Origin: Alectoria sarmentosa
Taxonomy: Eukaryota > Ascomycota > Lecanoromycetes > Lecanorales > Parmeliaceae
Direction: 5' to 3'
Length of the DNA: 64,000 nucleotides
NCBI GenBank assembly: GCA_009733775.1
Contig: WOGZ01000060.1
Location: forward strand, 62,001 to 126,000
Shown here: positions 44,345 to 55,864 of the stretch, piece after piece
Position numbering within the stretch: position 1 is the first letter of the stretch
Layout of the letters: each line of letters starts with the position of its first letter
The notes under the pieces: model-generated
What the model was told of the DNA's origin: nothing
Database searches by the model: none
What the model saw: the letters and a program-made list of their open reading frames with translations, nothing else
Program-made: the position numbers and the translations under genes

Positions 44345-44827
44345 TCAAAAATCTCTCTGAAAGCCTGTACTTCCCCCCACTGGTGTTGTCCTTACTGCTT
44401 CGGCCTGTGGAGGAGCGCCACCGGTGTGGGCAGGTGTCTCATCGTCGTCAGTATCAGCGCACGCATTGTGCTCTCCCCCATCCGCTGCCCTCTCCAAATC
44501 TCTCTTTCTCTCCTTGATCCTCTCCCTTGCCTCTTTTTGCTTCTCTAGCTTCTTCATAGCGGCGTAGCCCGCTTCTCCCTCCTGTGGCGGCCTTTCGTAC
44601 CACGGGAACTGCTCCGCTAGATTCTGCAGCTGTAACCGAACAACGTCTGTACATTTACGTACGCAGGTTACATGTCTGGAGACGACCCTGTGCGAGCGTG
44701 CCGGCGGGAACTGCTTGTTGAAAGCTTCGGTGAGATACAATCCCGTTAGGCGTTTCTGGTAGACGAGTAGCCAGGCACGCTCCTCTGCGGAGCATTTGGG
44801 AGTGCTGAGATCTTGTGAGGTAGCCAT
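44345..44827 (-). CDS. small protein with a SANT/Myb-like helical region
   Basis: A 160-residue frame from an ATG at 44827. Residues 12-60 (CSAEERAWLLVYQKRLTGLY, then FNKQFPPARSHRVVSRHV) resemble the Myb/SANT-like DNA-binding repeat common in short fungal proteins: an acidic start, a central Trp and a basic third helix. Residues 85-115 are highly charged (KKLEKQKEARERIKERKRDL) and could form a single helix or coiled coil. The rest is acidic and disordered. A regulatory or chromatin role is inferred only from that resemblance. It lies next to the BED-finger gene on the same strand, but a shared transcript is unlikely in a fungus. Confidence 0.5.
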   Translation of the reverse strand: MATSQDLSTPKCSAEERAWLLVYQKRLTGLYLTEAFNKQFPPARSHRVVSRHVTCVRKCTDVVRLQLQNLAEQFPWYERPPQEGEAGYAAMKKLEKQKEARERIKERKRDLERAADGGEHNACADTDDDETPAHTGGAPPQAEAVRTTPVGGSTGFQRDF

Positions 44828-46198
44828 GGGTGTAGGAGAAATTGGTAGTTGGTGGGTGGATGGAGGAATGGTTCTTAATATGGAACGTGGGGATAGTGGT
44901 TAGAACTAGCTGGAACAATGGAGATGTAAAGATGAAGCTTATGTGACGAAACGGTGACAAGAAGTAGACAATAGAGCAGTTTAGAAGTAAGTTCCTCTGT
45001 TCTACTGGCACCTTCCTCGTTCTTTCCTCAATGTCCTTTCCTTCCAACTCTCCTGGATGATGTAGGAAGGGAGCAAGTTCCCGACTCAGAGACAACGAAG
45101 CCATCATCACCCGCTCGTCTTCACTTCGTCATCTCAAAGGCTACGTGCTAGACCAATCTCCTTGGATAAACGCTCCTCTCTATGAGGTATCCGGCATCTT
45201 CGTGATCGTTCTCCAATACCATTCAGCGTCCGCCAAAATCTTCCCACAGATCTCACTCTTTTGACATCCCTCATTCCTTCCACCTCCACCACTAACACAC
45301 CCACGGTGACTGAAGGTGGATTAATGACCTTCTTTGCACCCTCGTGAGGTTCGTGATCTCATCTACGTATTCCTCGCCCTAAAAGACGAGATCTATACCA
45401 TCCTTTCCGCAAATGCGGTCGCAGTTTTAAAAGCCTTAACCACTTCCGAGCCCGCCCTCGGCATCACCAATGTCTCCAAAAGTGTTCAGTACGAGATGCT
45501 AGAGGTTCTTTGTCCCAGCAACACCTTACTTCTGGGGTCAGACACCGGCTCCTAAGATATGGACCAAAGAGTAGCAGCTCTCAAGATACGTGTGGAGACA
45601 GGAACTGATCTTGGACCGTTCCGCTGAGGGAGATCCAGAATCGGATACCTAGATGTAGATATCAATGCCAGCTGCGAACAACTCTACAGACTATCATTTG
45701 CTCTATATTTTGATCGGCAAAGGCAAGTCCTGCCGAATCATCATCATTAGAGACAATACTCAATTCATGTTTCGACTCCTTTAACAACCGCTTTTTGACA
45801 CCATCTAGAATCTGGTCAGGCTGAAGACTCTCCTGATCATGACGCTGAAGTTCAAGCCGGATCTGAGGAAGCTTGGGGCTTTCTTGGACCTGGCACTGTC
45901 TATTACGAGTGACCCTTGCTTGATCCTGTCGAAGGGGATTATGGCCGCGTCAGGTTTCATGCGAGAATATTTCTAGCTGAACAACTTAAATAAGTGGACA
46001 AGAAGATGCGTACTGGTAGCGATGACGCTAGTGATTGCGGAAACGCTCAGTCTGCAGTTCTAGAGACAAGAAAATGCGTGACACGTGTGGGCATTGGTGG
46101 TAGATGTACTAGCTGAAGCCTGTAGATATCTCTGGTGTGAAAAATTTATTATGAGAAAGCGAATACTACCAGTATAAACCTCTCCTTCCTCCCAATGT
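44828..46198. other. intergenic region with a gene fragment
   Basis: No intact gene is seen. A 73-codon relic at 45334-45555 is listed separately. The rest is unremarkable. Confidence 0.4.
45334..45555 (+). pseudogene. fragment resembling a fungal 2EXR/F-box-like N-terminus
   Basis: The frame reads LHPREVRDLIYVFLALKDEI and continues to a stop after LLLGSDTGS. The xxPxEVRDLIYxFL form is typical of a large family of short fungal proteins. There is no ATG in frame (the start would be TTG) and the frame closes after 73 codons, so it looks like a truncated, decayed copy. A nearby ATG in another frame at about 45322 suggests a frameshift close to the original start. Confidence 0.35.
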
Positions 46199-47175
46199 TC
46201 ATCTCCTCCATACAAGTAGTCTTTTCATGCCGCCATCATCCGTCAATCCCAGCGACGACAATTCTCCATCTTTCATTTCCGTAATCTCCGAACACGTTCG
46301 CGAACATTGCCAAGGGGTACTCCGCAAGTGATACCCCATCTCCAGCGCCCCAATCGCCTCACTAATCCTAATAAAGGCCTTCGTCCAATCCGCATCCAAT
46401 TGGCGATCCAAATGGCTCGTTCTCACGTAATGAGACACTCCTAGGTAGATCTTGTCGTTACCAGGGCAGTGGTATACCATGCAAAAGACCATAGCGCTCA
46501 TGACTTCTAGGTCATCCTCGTTTGTTGATGACAATCAGTCGTCCATCGTTTTACCTAGGCCCAAAGTAGTAAGCATCCAGATGAGATAGAAGGCCGGGAT
46601 GCATTTCTCGTATGACAGCCACCGTTCCTCGCGCAGTTCTTGCGCGAGGATGCCGTTGGGATATACTCCCCAGTCATGCAATTTGGCGACGTGGTTGGCT
46701 TTTTTCGCGTTGGATACGAGCGCTTTGTTCCGGACGATATCGTACGGTGGTCCTTGTCGCTCAAGGAGAAATCTCGATAGCCGCCCTTTTGATCTCTCGG
46801 CACCGCGTCTCGAGCCTCTTGTTGGATCTCTAGGAGGCGATTGGTGGGTGGGGGGCTTGTGGTAAAGTCGACGCCTCGGATGTTATCTTGGGTGTGGAGC
46901 AGGTCGAGAGCGGTGGAGAAACTTGGGATTTTGTCGTAGATGACAGCGCTGGAGATGAATGCGGCGTTGGATTGCCAGATGAGGTAGTGTCTACTGTAGC
47001 TGCTGTTGAGCGCGGTGATCGAGGAAGGTTTGTCGAGATGTTTGTAGATTGACGTGATGAGTTCGGGAGGAAGGTTTGTGATTGTTGTTGGTTTCTTGAT
47101 GGAAAGAAATGGGGCCTGTGGGCTGAATATTGTGAGTGGGCCTTTTGTGATTGAGATATTAGTGATGTGGATCAA
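46199..47175 (-). pseudogene. F-box protein gene with a frameshift
   Basis: An F-box (ITNLPPELITSIYKHLDKPS) is encoded near 47080-47020, followed by protein-like sequence to about 46800. There the coding signal jumps to another frame, where GPPYDIVRNKALVSNAKKAN and AKLHDWGVYPNGILAQELRE continue to about 46560. A ~40-nt intron (GTAAAA...ACGAG) then links to a third segment with DDLEVMSAMVFCMVYH to the stop at 46199. The frame jump at about 46800 is not bridged by splice signals that I can see, so a one-base indel is likely. No in-frame ATG precedes the F-box, although a CACTAAT branch-like site and AG suggest a missing upstream exon. It could also be an assembly error in a live gene. Confidence 0.45.
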
Positions 47176-48555
47176 GTATCAGGTATGTAGAACTGTCGGG
47201 CGGTACTTTTTGTGGAGAGGATAGAATTAGAGGATCAACAGGCTTTGGTAGCATTTACAAGAGATATATACTGCATGCCTTGCAAAGAACGAAGCTGTGC
47301 TCAAGCTTTTGTGTCAAAGACAAAACGATTTTCACGATTTGAAAAGATTCAATGGAAAGGGGTGCGATTGGAGACTCCATTGATTCGAGAGAAGCGAGAG
47401 CAAGATATGCCGAGAGGTCGAATAAAGCTTGAAATCGGTGTTGATTTTCTCAATATGGTAGATAATGCCTCCTTTCTTTATTACAGTCGATGAGACTTGA
47501 CTTTGTTAATAGTCTACAATATGTAAGCACGGATAATTCATAGTCTCAAAAGTCAACTAGCCATTTATAAGTCGTCCGGCGAAATTGTGAATCGACTCTT
47601 ACTGCTCTTGTCATTCGTGCGCCCGGGGTTGTCTATCACACACCAATCAGATGATAATGGGAAAGAATTAGTCAGCCAATCAAATTGCCCGCCTCGGGCC
47701 TAAGTTTATTTTGATCAGCGAAAAGCCACGCCAAGACAGACAGTTCTCGAAAGTCGTATTATTTACTTACTAGGTTTTTTCCGCTGGATATATCAAAGAG
47801 ACTTTGGAAAACCCATATGGATTTCGTCAAAGTCGAGCTGAGTTCTACGTTATTGGGTGGCTGCCAAAATCGTGTTTGTAGCGGGGAAATTTATTTGAAA
47901 TAAAGCAGTGGAGCTCGTCGCTGGCGCGTACGCACGCGCATTCGCTCGGGTCTTCTCGCACCTACAAGCTATTTCCGCAGGGACGTCGGGCGCTTCGGTT
48001 TATTGGGTCTTAAAGGTGCTTTGATCCAAACAAGAATCAAAGGTTAAAGATGGATGCTTGTTCATTTGAAATGATGTGGTTAGTATACGACAACGACGCC
48101 CCATGGAATTGAAGGAAGCGAAATGCGACGAGAACTGGGGTTGATGTGGGTATTCGACGGATACTACTACGTCCCGACGAGCCCGAGTACTCGGTCACAC
48201 CCACTTACTTGCAGGAGCGGGCGACGACGAAATAATCGCATTGATCAGTCCATTCACGAGTTGGTTAGTCGCTATGTGAGTCTGAATAATTCGTGAGTGG
48301 ACTGAACCGGGTAATTTATGAGTTGACCAAGATTTACATATCAAGTCCAGCACCAGGACACGCCAGCCCAAGATATTGGGACAGAAGGCTGGGTACCGTT
48401 CGATGTACCTGTTACCCCCGGGAGCTATACCCATTAGGTCGCCGTGCAGCCACTTTGAGGTCATATGAGTAATCAATCGATCAATTCTCTCAATCAATAT
48501 TGTGCGTCTCTTCCTGTCCTCAATTGTTCCTCGATGACGCGAAGAACGTGCGGCT
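47176..48555. other. intergenic region
   Basis: These 1.4 kb of normal composition hold no supported gene. A frame at 47212-47493 and a minus-strand frame at 48195-48497 lack features. Confidence 0.45.
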
Positions 48556-49605
48556 ATGATGCGAGTTCCTTTTGATCGAAGATATGAGCTCTTTTCTCTT
48601 ACGGCGACTTCATCTGCTACCCTCTCACCAATCTCTGAATCTGGTCAGCCAGGTAGCGGTGGCCTCTGGAAATTGATTCTGCCTGCTGTCCATGAAAGTC
48701 CAGATCATAGGCTACGACTCGTCAATCCCGCCAAGGAAGAGGAGTTACGGACATATCTTCGGGACGATCTAGATGTCGACGGTCTGAATAAGGTCCACAA
48801 GCATCTTTGGTTCGCTGGGCTCCCCAAACGCGCACGCGCACTCCACCATCAGCTTATGATTGGTCGTAAAATAATCATCACAGAACGAGCAGACCTGCAT
48901 CTGTTATGGCGAGATGACCGTCTCTTTCTCAAACCCTTACCAGACTATTTGTTGAGCTACAACATTTGGGAACAAAAGTTGGGGAAGGATCGGGATCTCT
49001 CCGAAAATGCCAAAGGCTTTCTCTTGTCCTACCTCTGGCTGATTCGCCACAAAAGTGATTTTCTGATTGCGCAACGCGAAAACCTAGTCAGTAAAGACTT
49101 GGCCTGGGAGCAATGGACCGCGTTCAGTACTGCCATCTTCCCTAACATCGACAACAATGGGCTCGAGGGTATTAGCCCTCGATATCTGTACGGCGAACTT
49201 CGTATCGGACGACTTAATTTAATCTATCGCCTTTGCCGTAACACCAGAAACCCGAAGACGTTCGTCAATGGATACCTCGAAGGGTATCAAAAGTATTCAA
49301 GCTTTATAGCACATAACTTTGCTTGGGTCTTGACAGCCATTGTCTACATCACAATTGTTCTGAACGCCATGCAGGTCGGTCTCGCCACGACTGAACTCCA
49401 AAGTAGTACATCGTTCAATCGAGCATCTTATGGCTTCACAATCTTCTCCATAGTAGCACCGTTGGGAATCTTGCTCGTTGCGCTTTTTGTGCTTTTCGTA
49501 CTCATCACTTTCAACCTCATCTACACGGTCAATCAACGGCATGCCGCGTGGAAACAGTCTCCGGCCATATTCGAGAACGTGGCAGTCAAACCTCACAAAC
49601 ACTAA
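48556..49605 (+). CDS. fungal membrane protein, DUF6601-like
   Basis: Single exon of 349 residues from the ATG at 48556. The motif order fits the fungal DUF6601 family as I remember it: LHLLWRDDRLFLKPLPDYLL at about residue 112, LSYLWLIRHKSDFLIA at about 155, RYLYGELRIGRLNLIYRLC at about 210, and then LNAMQVGLA. Two strongly hydrophobic C-terminal segments (about 254-275 and 291-322) indicate membrane insertion, with the first 250 residues probably cytosolic. The biochemical role of this family is not known to me. It lies 436 bp upstream of the NLR gene on the same strand. Confidence 0.75.
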   Translation: MMRVPFDRRYELFSLTATSSATLSPISESGQPGSGGLWKLILPAVHESPDHRLRLVNPAKEEELRTYLRDDLDVDGLNKVHKHLWFAGLPKRARALHHQLMIGRKIIITERADLHLLWRDDRLFLKPLPDYLLSYNIWEQKLGKDRDLSENAKGFLLSYLWLIRHKSDFLIAQRENLVSKDLAWEQWTAFSTAIFPNIDNNGLEGISPRYLYGELRIGRLNLIYRLCRNTRNPKTFVNGYLEGYQKYSSFIAHNFAWVLTAIVYITIVLNAMQVGLATTELQSSTSFNRASYGFTIFSIVAPLGILLVALFVLFVLITFNLIYTVNQRHAAWKQSPAIFENVAVKPHKH

Positions 49606-50041
49606 GTATCCTGCTTTGAGTATGGGAAGATAGCGCCTTGGGTATGCTGGTTGTTGTGCCACGGGCACAGGAAAGGAAGGGGTTAATGGCATTGCCATAG
49701 GATTCATGGGATACATGTACGAATCAGCTTTTTAACTCGCGTGGGTGAAGAGGCAAGCAGTGGATGTGAGTTGTCGACTCACTGGTATCTCGAGATTCGA
49801 TCTAGTCCCAAAATAGTTAGCGCTTAGCAGAGCTTGCTCAGCTGAAAGGCGGGGTAGATAACCACATCCTCACCCTCTCATATAGTCCTACGTCTTTCGT
49901 GTTGGCTCGCAAAACCGAAGGAAAGAAGTTCACGCTGTCTAAAAACTCTAAGGAGTCGAGAAACTTTCGCTCAAATACTAGCGTATAGTACCTAGTGAAT
50001 AAGGCGAATGTGGCCGGCAAGGCTGGCTTGAGTAGATGACA
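49606..50041. promoter_or_regulatory. upstream region of the NLR gene
   Basis: This 436-bp spacer must hold the NLR promoter. The minus-strand frame at 49838-50101 overlaps the first NLR exon and is probably a shadow. Confidence 0.35.
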
Positions 50042-53000
50042 ATGGCAGAGCCGCGACCAATAGCGCACGACAAGGTCCCAGAATTGGTGAGTTCGGTTCA
50101 TTGGCCATTCAGCGACTACGGTGTACTGACTCTATCTACAGCCATGGGGATTACATCTTATCGGCAATGCCACTAGCGGAGCTAGACAAGGGGAAGTTGC
50201 CGTGGAGTTAGTGCCTCTCCGCATCGCGCGATACCGCCTATCTTGCTTGCTGATGCGTATATCCAGTATTATCGCCGTACACGGTCTTGGCGCAAATCCC
50301 GACCACGCTTGGGTGCGGCACAAAGACGTGGCCGCGGGGCTCGAGAAGGATGTGCGATGGCTCACGGATCTGCTACCGCAGACGTTTCGTGATTACCAAC
50401 CTAGTATCAATGCTCGCATCTTCTGTTTCAATTACCAGTCCGCGTGGCTAGGACCGCAGCTGAGTAGGAATCGACTGGAGAATGTAGCAACGAGGTTGCT
50501 GGACGGTATCCAAAGCATGAGAAGCAAGGTTGGTCCTGCCCACGAAGGACGCTGCTAGTCAATGTTTACAGTGGTAAATCCAGAATGGGGCGTTATCGGA
50601 TCGACCACTCATCTTTATTGGCCATTCGTTTGGTGGACTGGTGATCGAGCAAGCGGTAGTCCAAGCAAATTCAGCGGGAAGTAGGTATGAACATCTCGTC
50701 AACCTTATTGGCGGCGTTGTCCTTCTCGGAACCCCCCACCAGGGCTCGAAAGTACAAAAGTGGGGCTCGATCGTCGCAAACTTGGCGCGCCTGATCGATT
50801 ATGGGGAGGTCAGGCTGATGGAAGAGGTGGAAGAAAAACCGATGAAGATCTTGGACATGATCTCCGAGTTCATGAAAATCATGATCCGTATGGACCTGGC
50901 GAAGACAGCTGTGATATGCTTCTTCGAAAATCTTCGGACGGATTATTCATCGCGGGTGACGAAGAGCTGGGGGTTGCAAGGGAAAACATCAATCATGGTG
51001 AGAGTGTCATCCTAACTTTTCCGGCGCCAGAACAACAGCTAATGACGGCCAGGTGGTTGAGGAAGACTCTGCGGTACTGTCGGGATGTGATTCCGTTGTC
51101 TTGGACTCGGACCATCTGAAGTTGAACAAGTACACAGGTGTAGAGGACGGAAACTACATGTCTGTGTCCTCGAATCTGTGTAGAATCGCCGCAGAAGCAC
51201 CCGAACTTACCCGAAGACGTCGAAATGGTCAGTCAGAGTAGAACTGGAGCTCTGGTTGCTTTCCACTGATTGTCTTTCCATAGAAAAGGATCCCTCAAGT
51301 CACTTCTTAGTATCTCGAGAACGAGTCAAGGACTTTATTGGCCGTCACAGTCTGCTTGACCAAATCCGGTCGCATTTCTCCCGCGACCAAACAGGACTGC
51401 CGCCGACTTTGATCCTCCACGCCCTTGGAGGACAAGGCAAGAGCCAGATTGCGTTGGAGTACTGTCGGAAATGGCAAGAGACGTATCGTGGCGTCTTCTG
51501 GATTGACGCCAACTCCGAGATGACGGCTACGCAATCGTACGCTATGATTGCGGCCGAGCTAATGGGAAAACCATTGATCGAGAAGGGTGACAGCGCTGCC
51601 CAGGTTAGGATGGTCAAAGACCGTTTGGAGCAGTGGGGTGGAGAGTGGTTATTGGTGTTTGATAATTATGACGAGCCCGATAAGTTCTTAGAAATTAGGC
51701 AATTCATCCCAATCAGTAGGCCGTGTTCTGTTACTGATGAGCGAGACGTTGCTAATGCCGAGGCTAAGGGGGGAACGGACACGTGCTCTTCACTAGCCGT
51801 AATCGAGATCTCAGTCGACTTGGCACCCTCCTTGAAATCCCAGCGATGGCGACAGAGGAAGGCGTACAGCTTTTACTGCGTGGGTATAACGACAACGACA
51901 TACAACAAATACACAAAGACATGGCTTCGAGCATCATCAACCGATTTGGTAAACTTGCTCTTGCTATTGATCAGGCGGCAGCATACATCACGTACAAACG
52001 GATGCCACTAGATCGCTTAGGAGATTTTCTGACCACGTACGAGACCGAACGGCATCGAATTCTTTCCTTTACTCCGAAGAAGTTTTGGGAGTATCGGAAG
52101 ATGCATAATCCAGAAGAAGTGGAAAATATCAGCGCCTTCACGACGTGGGAAATGTCCTTTCGGCAACTAAAGTCAGGAAACGAGCTGTGGAAAAGGGATG
52201 CGGCACATTTCCTGACTTTGTCTGCCTTCTTCGCTCCTATTTCGGTTGCTGAGTCTTTGTTTCGTAAATATCAGGAAAAGCATGGTGGTGACGTAGAATG
52301 GGTAGAAATATTTAGCCTGGCTGACAGGGTTGAGGACGATGGGCATGATGAGGACGACGTGGACGCTATGAACGAGGACAATAAGGATGAAGACGAGCAT
52401 GACGAGCATGACGAGGACGACGAGGACGACCTGGACGACGAGGACGACCTGGAACATGATGACGCGAGCGAGCAGTCTTCTGGCGATGGATTCCTTAGTA
52501 CGTGGGATACTGATCGATTTTGGGATCTCATCGCCGAGTCGAACGAATTGTCTCTACTGCAAAGCATCTTCCCAGGGACAGATCAGAAGGGAGCAAACTT
52601 TTCCTTGCATCCGCTTATCCGAGACTGGTTGCAGCTCCGATTGAAGGCAAAGGAGCGCCAAAAGTATACGCAAGAAGCGATCGAGGTCCTGGCATGTAGT
52701 ATGGAGGCATACGATGTTCGTTCGGTGACTGTGGAGGAAAGAATAGCGCTGTTGACGCACATGGATGTGTCAATGTCAAACGACGGAAGATTCTCGAAGT
52801 CGCAAGATAGGCTTGGTCATAACATTGCAAATTGCCGCACGGCACATTGGTTTGCATGGTTATACAGAGATCACGGGAGATATCGTACTTCAGAAGAACT
52901 GTCTCGTCGTATACTAGAGACTCAGAGAAGTTTGCCAAGTGAGAACCATCCTTTCATGTTAAGAACCATGAACAATTTGACGGTAGTATTGAATGATCAA

Positions 53001-54272
53001 GGCAAAAATGAAGAAGCCGAAGTGATACATCGACAAACATTAAAGTTGAAAGAAACGGAGTCGGGGGATAAGCATGCTGATACATTGGGGGACATGAACA
53101 ACCTGGCAGCAGTATTGACTGATCAAGGCAAATACGAAGAAGCTGAAATAATGTTTCGACAAACATTGAAGTTGAGAGAAACGGAGCTCGGGGATAAGCA
53201 TGCTGATACATTGATGAGCATGAACAACCTGGCGGTAGTATTGATTGATCAAGGCAAATACGAAGAAGCTGAAATAATGCATCGACAAACATTGAAGTTG
53301 AGAGAAATGGAGCTCGGGGATAAGCATGCTGATACATTGCTAAGTATGAACAACCTAGCGGCGTTATTGCGTGATCAAGGCAAACACGAAGAAGCCGAGC
53401 GGATATGTCGGCAGACATTGATGTTGCAAGAAACCGTACTAGGCAAAGAACATCCTGATACATTAATAAGTATGAAAAATTTAGCGTGGATATTGCATTG
53501 TCAAAACAAAGACGACGAGGCAGAGCGGATATGTCGACAGGCATTGATGTTGCGCGAAACAGTACTAGGCAAAGAAAATCTTTATACGTTGTGGACTATG
53601 CAGGATCTGGCGGAGATATTGTGGGCGCAAGGCAAGCACGGAGAGGCTGAGCGGATATGTCGACAGACATTGATGTTGCGAGAAAAACTATTAGGCAAAG
53701 AACATCCTCATACGTTGTTGACTATGCAGAGTCTGACGGAGATATTGTGGGCGCAAGGCAAGCACGAAGAGGCTGAGCGGATATGTCGACAGGCATTGAT
53801 GTTGCGAGAAAAAGTATTAGGCAAAGAACATCCTCATACGTTGTTGACTATGCAGAGTCTGACGGAGATATTGTGGGCGCAAGGCAAGCACGAAGAGGCT
53901 GAGCGGATATGTCGACAGGCATTGATGTTGCGAGAAAAAGTATTAGGCAAAGAACATCCTCATACGTTGTTGACTATGCAGAGTCTGACGGAGATATTGC
54001 GGGCGCAAGGCAAGCACGAAGAGGCTGAGCGGATATCTCCAGAGAAAGCAAACGATGAGGGTGATAAGGGTGACGTGGGAGATGGTGGTGAGTGGGAGAC
54101 AGAGGAAGAAGGGGAAGAGGATGAAGAGAGCAACAAGGGAAAAGGGAAGAAAGTGGCGAGGATGACAAGAGTGACGAAATCGGCGAGGAGGACAGTGAGC
54201 GGTATGAAATTCTTATCACTTAGGTCGAAACAGTTCCAGGACCGTTCAGCAAGGCTACAAGCCCATCCGTAA
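50042..54272 (+). CDS. NLR-type receptor: alpha/beta-hydrolase (SesB-like) - NB-ARC - acidic insert - TPR
   Basis: Six exons (50042-50086, 50142-50528, 50584-50997, 51053-51227, 51284-51715, 51769-54272) join in one frame of 1318 residues. Residues 16-310 form a serine-hydrolase domain: oxyanion region AVHGLGANPDHAW, nucleophile in GHSFGG (Ser159) and a likely catalytic His in DSDHLKLNKY (His303). This is the SesB-like effector type of fungal NLRs. The NB-ARC follows, with P-loop ALGGQGKSQIA (about 390), Walker B LLVFDNYDEP (about 463) and GHVLFTSRN (about 489). An Asp/Glu-rich insert occupies about 671-720. Kinesin-light-chain-type TPRs of 42 residues run from about 850 to 1240, several near identical, and then a charged tail. 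Such receptors are thought to oligomerise on ligand binding and activate the N-terminal enzyme. Four of the five introns are 55-56 nt. The second donor (GTTGGT) is the weakest call. Confidence 0.85.
52330..52470 (+). repeat. acidic low-complexity (GAC/GAG) insert in the NLR
   Basis: Repeated GACGAG/GACGAC triplets encode a run of Asp and Glu with some His and Asn, between the helical region after NB-ARC and the TPR array. The length is a multiple of three, so the frame is kept. Such triplet tracts vary easily by slippage. Confidence 0.8.
53128..54045 (+). repeat. 126-bp TPR-coding repeats, some identical
   Basis: Units of 126 bp (42 codons) follow one another in frame. The copies at 53694-53819 and 53820-53945 are identical by eye. 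The next, from 53946, differs by one base over its first ~90 bp and then breaks off. Copies near 53128 and 53254 form a second, closely similar subgroup. Such DNA-level identity points to recent duplication or gene conversion. Confidence 0.85.
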
Positions 54273-55864
54273 ACGCGGATACGCACCGCCGGACGCTGTC
54301 AAACACTCAATGAAGCACAAATTGAAATTCAGATGGCGTCTCAGTCCGCCAGCAAGGTGGTCCGAGCGTAGCGCGCCGAGTGTTTGAGCTTCAGTAAAGT
54401 TTGGAAGGTTTACTGTTGATGGTGGCCGCATCGTCCTCCGTTCAAAAAGCCCAAGACCTGTATTCAAAAACGGGAGGAAAACGTACCCAGTTCCAGCAAA
54501 GGTAGGTACGTTACTGTCTCCTCACTTAGCGAGACTTCATCTAATCAATCGGTAGCTCGGCCAATCTTCAGACTGCTCGAAGAGACCGATGCGGTGGGCC
54601 ACTGTGAGTTCGCAAAGACCATTGGAAGGAGACTCAGAACAAGAGGAAAAGTGATGTGAGCCATAGTAGGCCACTTCCTGAATGAGGAGCGATACGTTAG
54701 AGTCGGAATTGGGATTTGCAAGAATACGAAGGGCAAGCCCACAACTACGTAAGAGTCTTTATATCCCCTCTTTCAGCAATGCGAGCTGACCCTAGAACTA
54801 GAAAAGATGATTTCACTAGCGTAGCAGTGCGATTCAGCTTGTCTCCCATCCGGGGGGCATGGCTTGTAAGCCAGAGAAAATCACAGATGCGGTCAATAGA
54901 GGCCTTTCACCCTGTCTCTGACGACATAGTATCAAAGTCGAGAGAGAGAGGAGCCAAGTGCACACCCAAAACAGAGCTAGGCTTCCGCCAACAGCAATCA
55001 ATCCTGCGCACCTCGGACTATAAGTACAGAAGATTATTTGCATTGTGGCTCGGAACCTCTCAATAGAATACGACCTTCCTAGATGACCTAGTGCCTACGA
55101 AAAAGGTCTCTCTACCGTCAGTTCCACCGCGAACCGAGTCAAGGTTCGTCGACCACACTGCTAGTGAAGGCTACTACATCCCCTCCTCTTCGGGTATGAG
55201 AAAGCCATTCGCCACAGACACCTTCCTCACTACCTGGAGCCAGTTTGTGCCTGGGAAGCGAATTGGGAATCCACCACCAAAAAAAGACACTTGGCAGGCG
55301 AGGTGACTCAAGCTATGCGAGACTTGAAGAAAATAGTAGTATCTCTACTGTCAAACGACGAGACTAACTTCTCGTTGGATTTTGTCAGTGAAGTGAGGCC
55401 TGAAGTATTTTCGAAGATACTTTTGGTGGTATGTTTGGAGGTACTCGTGAAATGAGTTAGGGAAGGAAGTCGGCGAGTACATTCATATGGGTGGTAGGGC
55501 TGTTGAGGGGGTTTCTTTGGTGTTAGAAATAGTAATTGATTTCTTTAGGAGCAGATGTCGATGTTGGCGAAGTCGACGGGGATAGCTGCTATGATGAAGA
55601 AGCAAAAGATAGGATATGCAAAAATGAGATTGATGTCCATAATTTCTCCCCTTCTGCTACCTCACATGCATCACTAACATACCTATGCAACGTCGATCTC
55701 ACACATTCTCAGGCTCGTACCTGTGAGCAAGATGTAAATTGAATAAAAAGTACCTAGATTAACACGCGAAGCAACATTCGTCCTCGAGTGATTCAACCTG
55801 AACGCGCTCCAACCCTATAAAAAGGATACCATCGCTCGTCATACCCAGTCGCCATTGCCATTCC
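54273..55864. other. intergenic region
   Basis: No gene is supported in these 1.6 kb. A good TATA-like sequence (TATAAAAAGG, 55816-55825) lies 40 bp before the next candidate ORF. Confidence 0.45.
55816..55825 (+). promoter_or_regulatory. TATA-box-like sequence
   Basis: TATAAAAAGG occurs 40 bp upstream of the ATG at 55865. The position is close for a fungal core promoter, so the transcript leader would be very short. Confidence 0.3.

Noticed and set aside
49838..50101. 87-codon minus-strand ORF with an ATG upstream of the NLR
   Set aside because: It overlaps the first NLR exon in antisense and has no domain. The plus-strand exon is supported by splice signals and by the protein that follows.
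52173..52567. Minus-strand Val/Leu- and Ser-rich ORFs opposite the acidic tract
   Set aside because: They are antisense products of GAC/GAG triplets.
52954..53544. 196-codon minus-strand ORF across the TPR region
   Set aside because: It is the antisense of the TPR repeats and its repetitive look comes from them.
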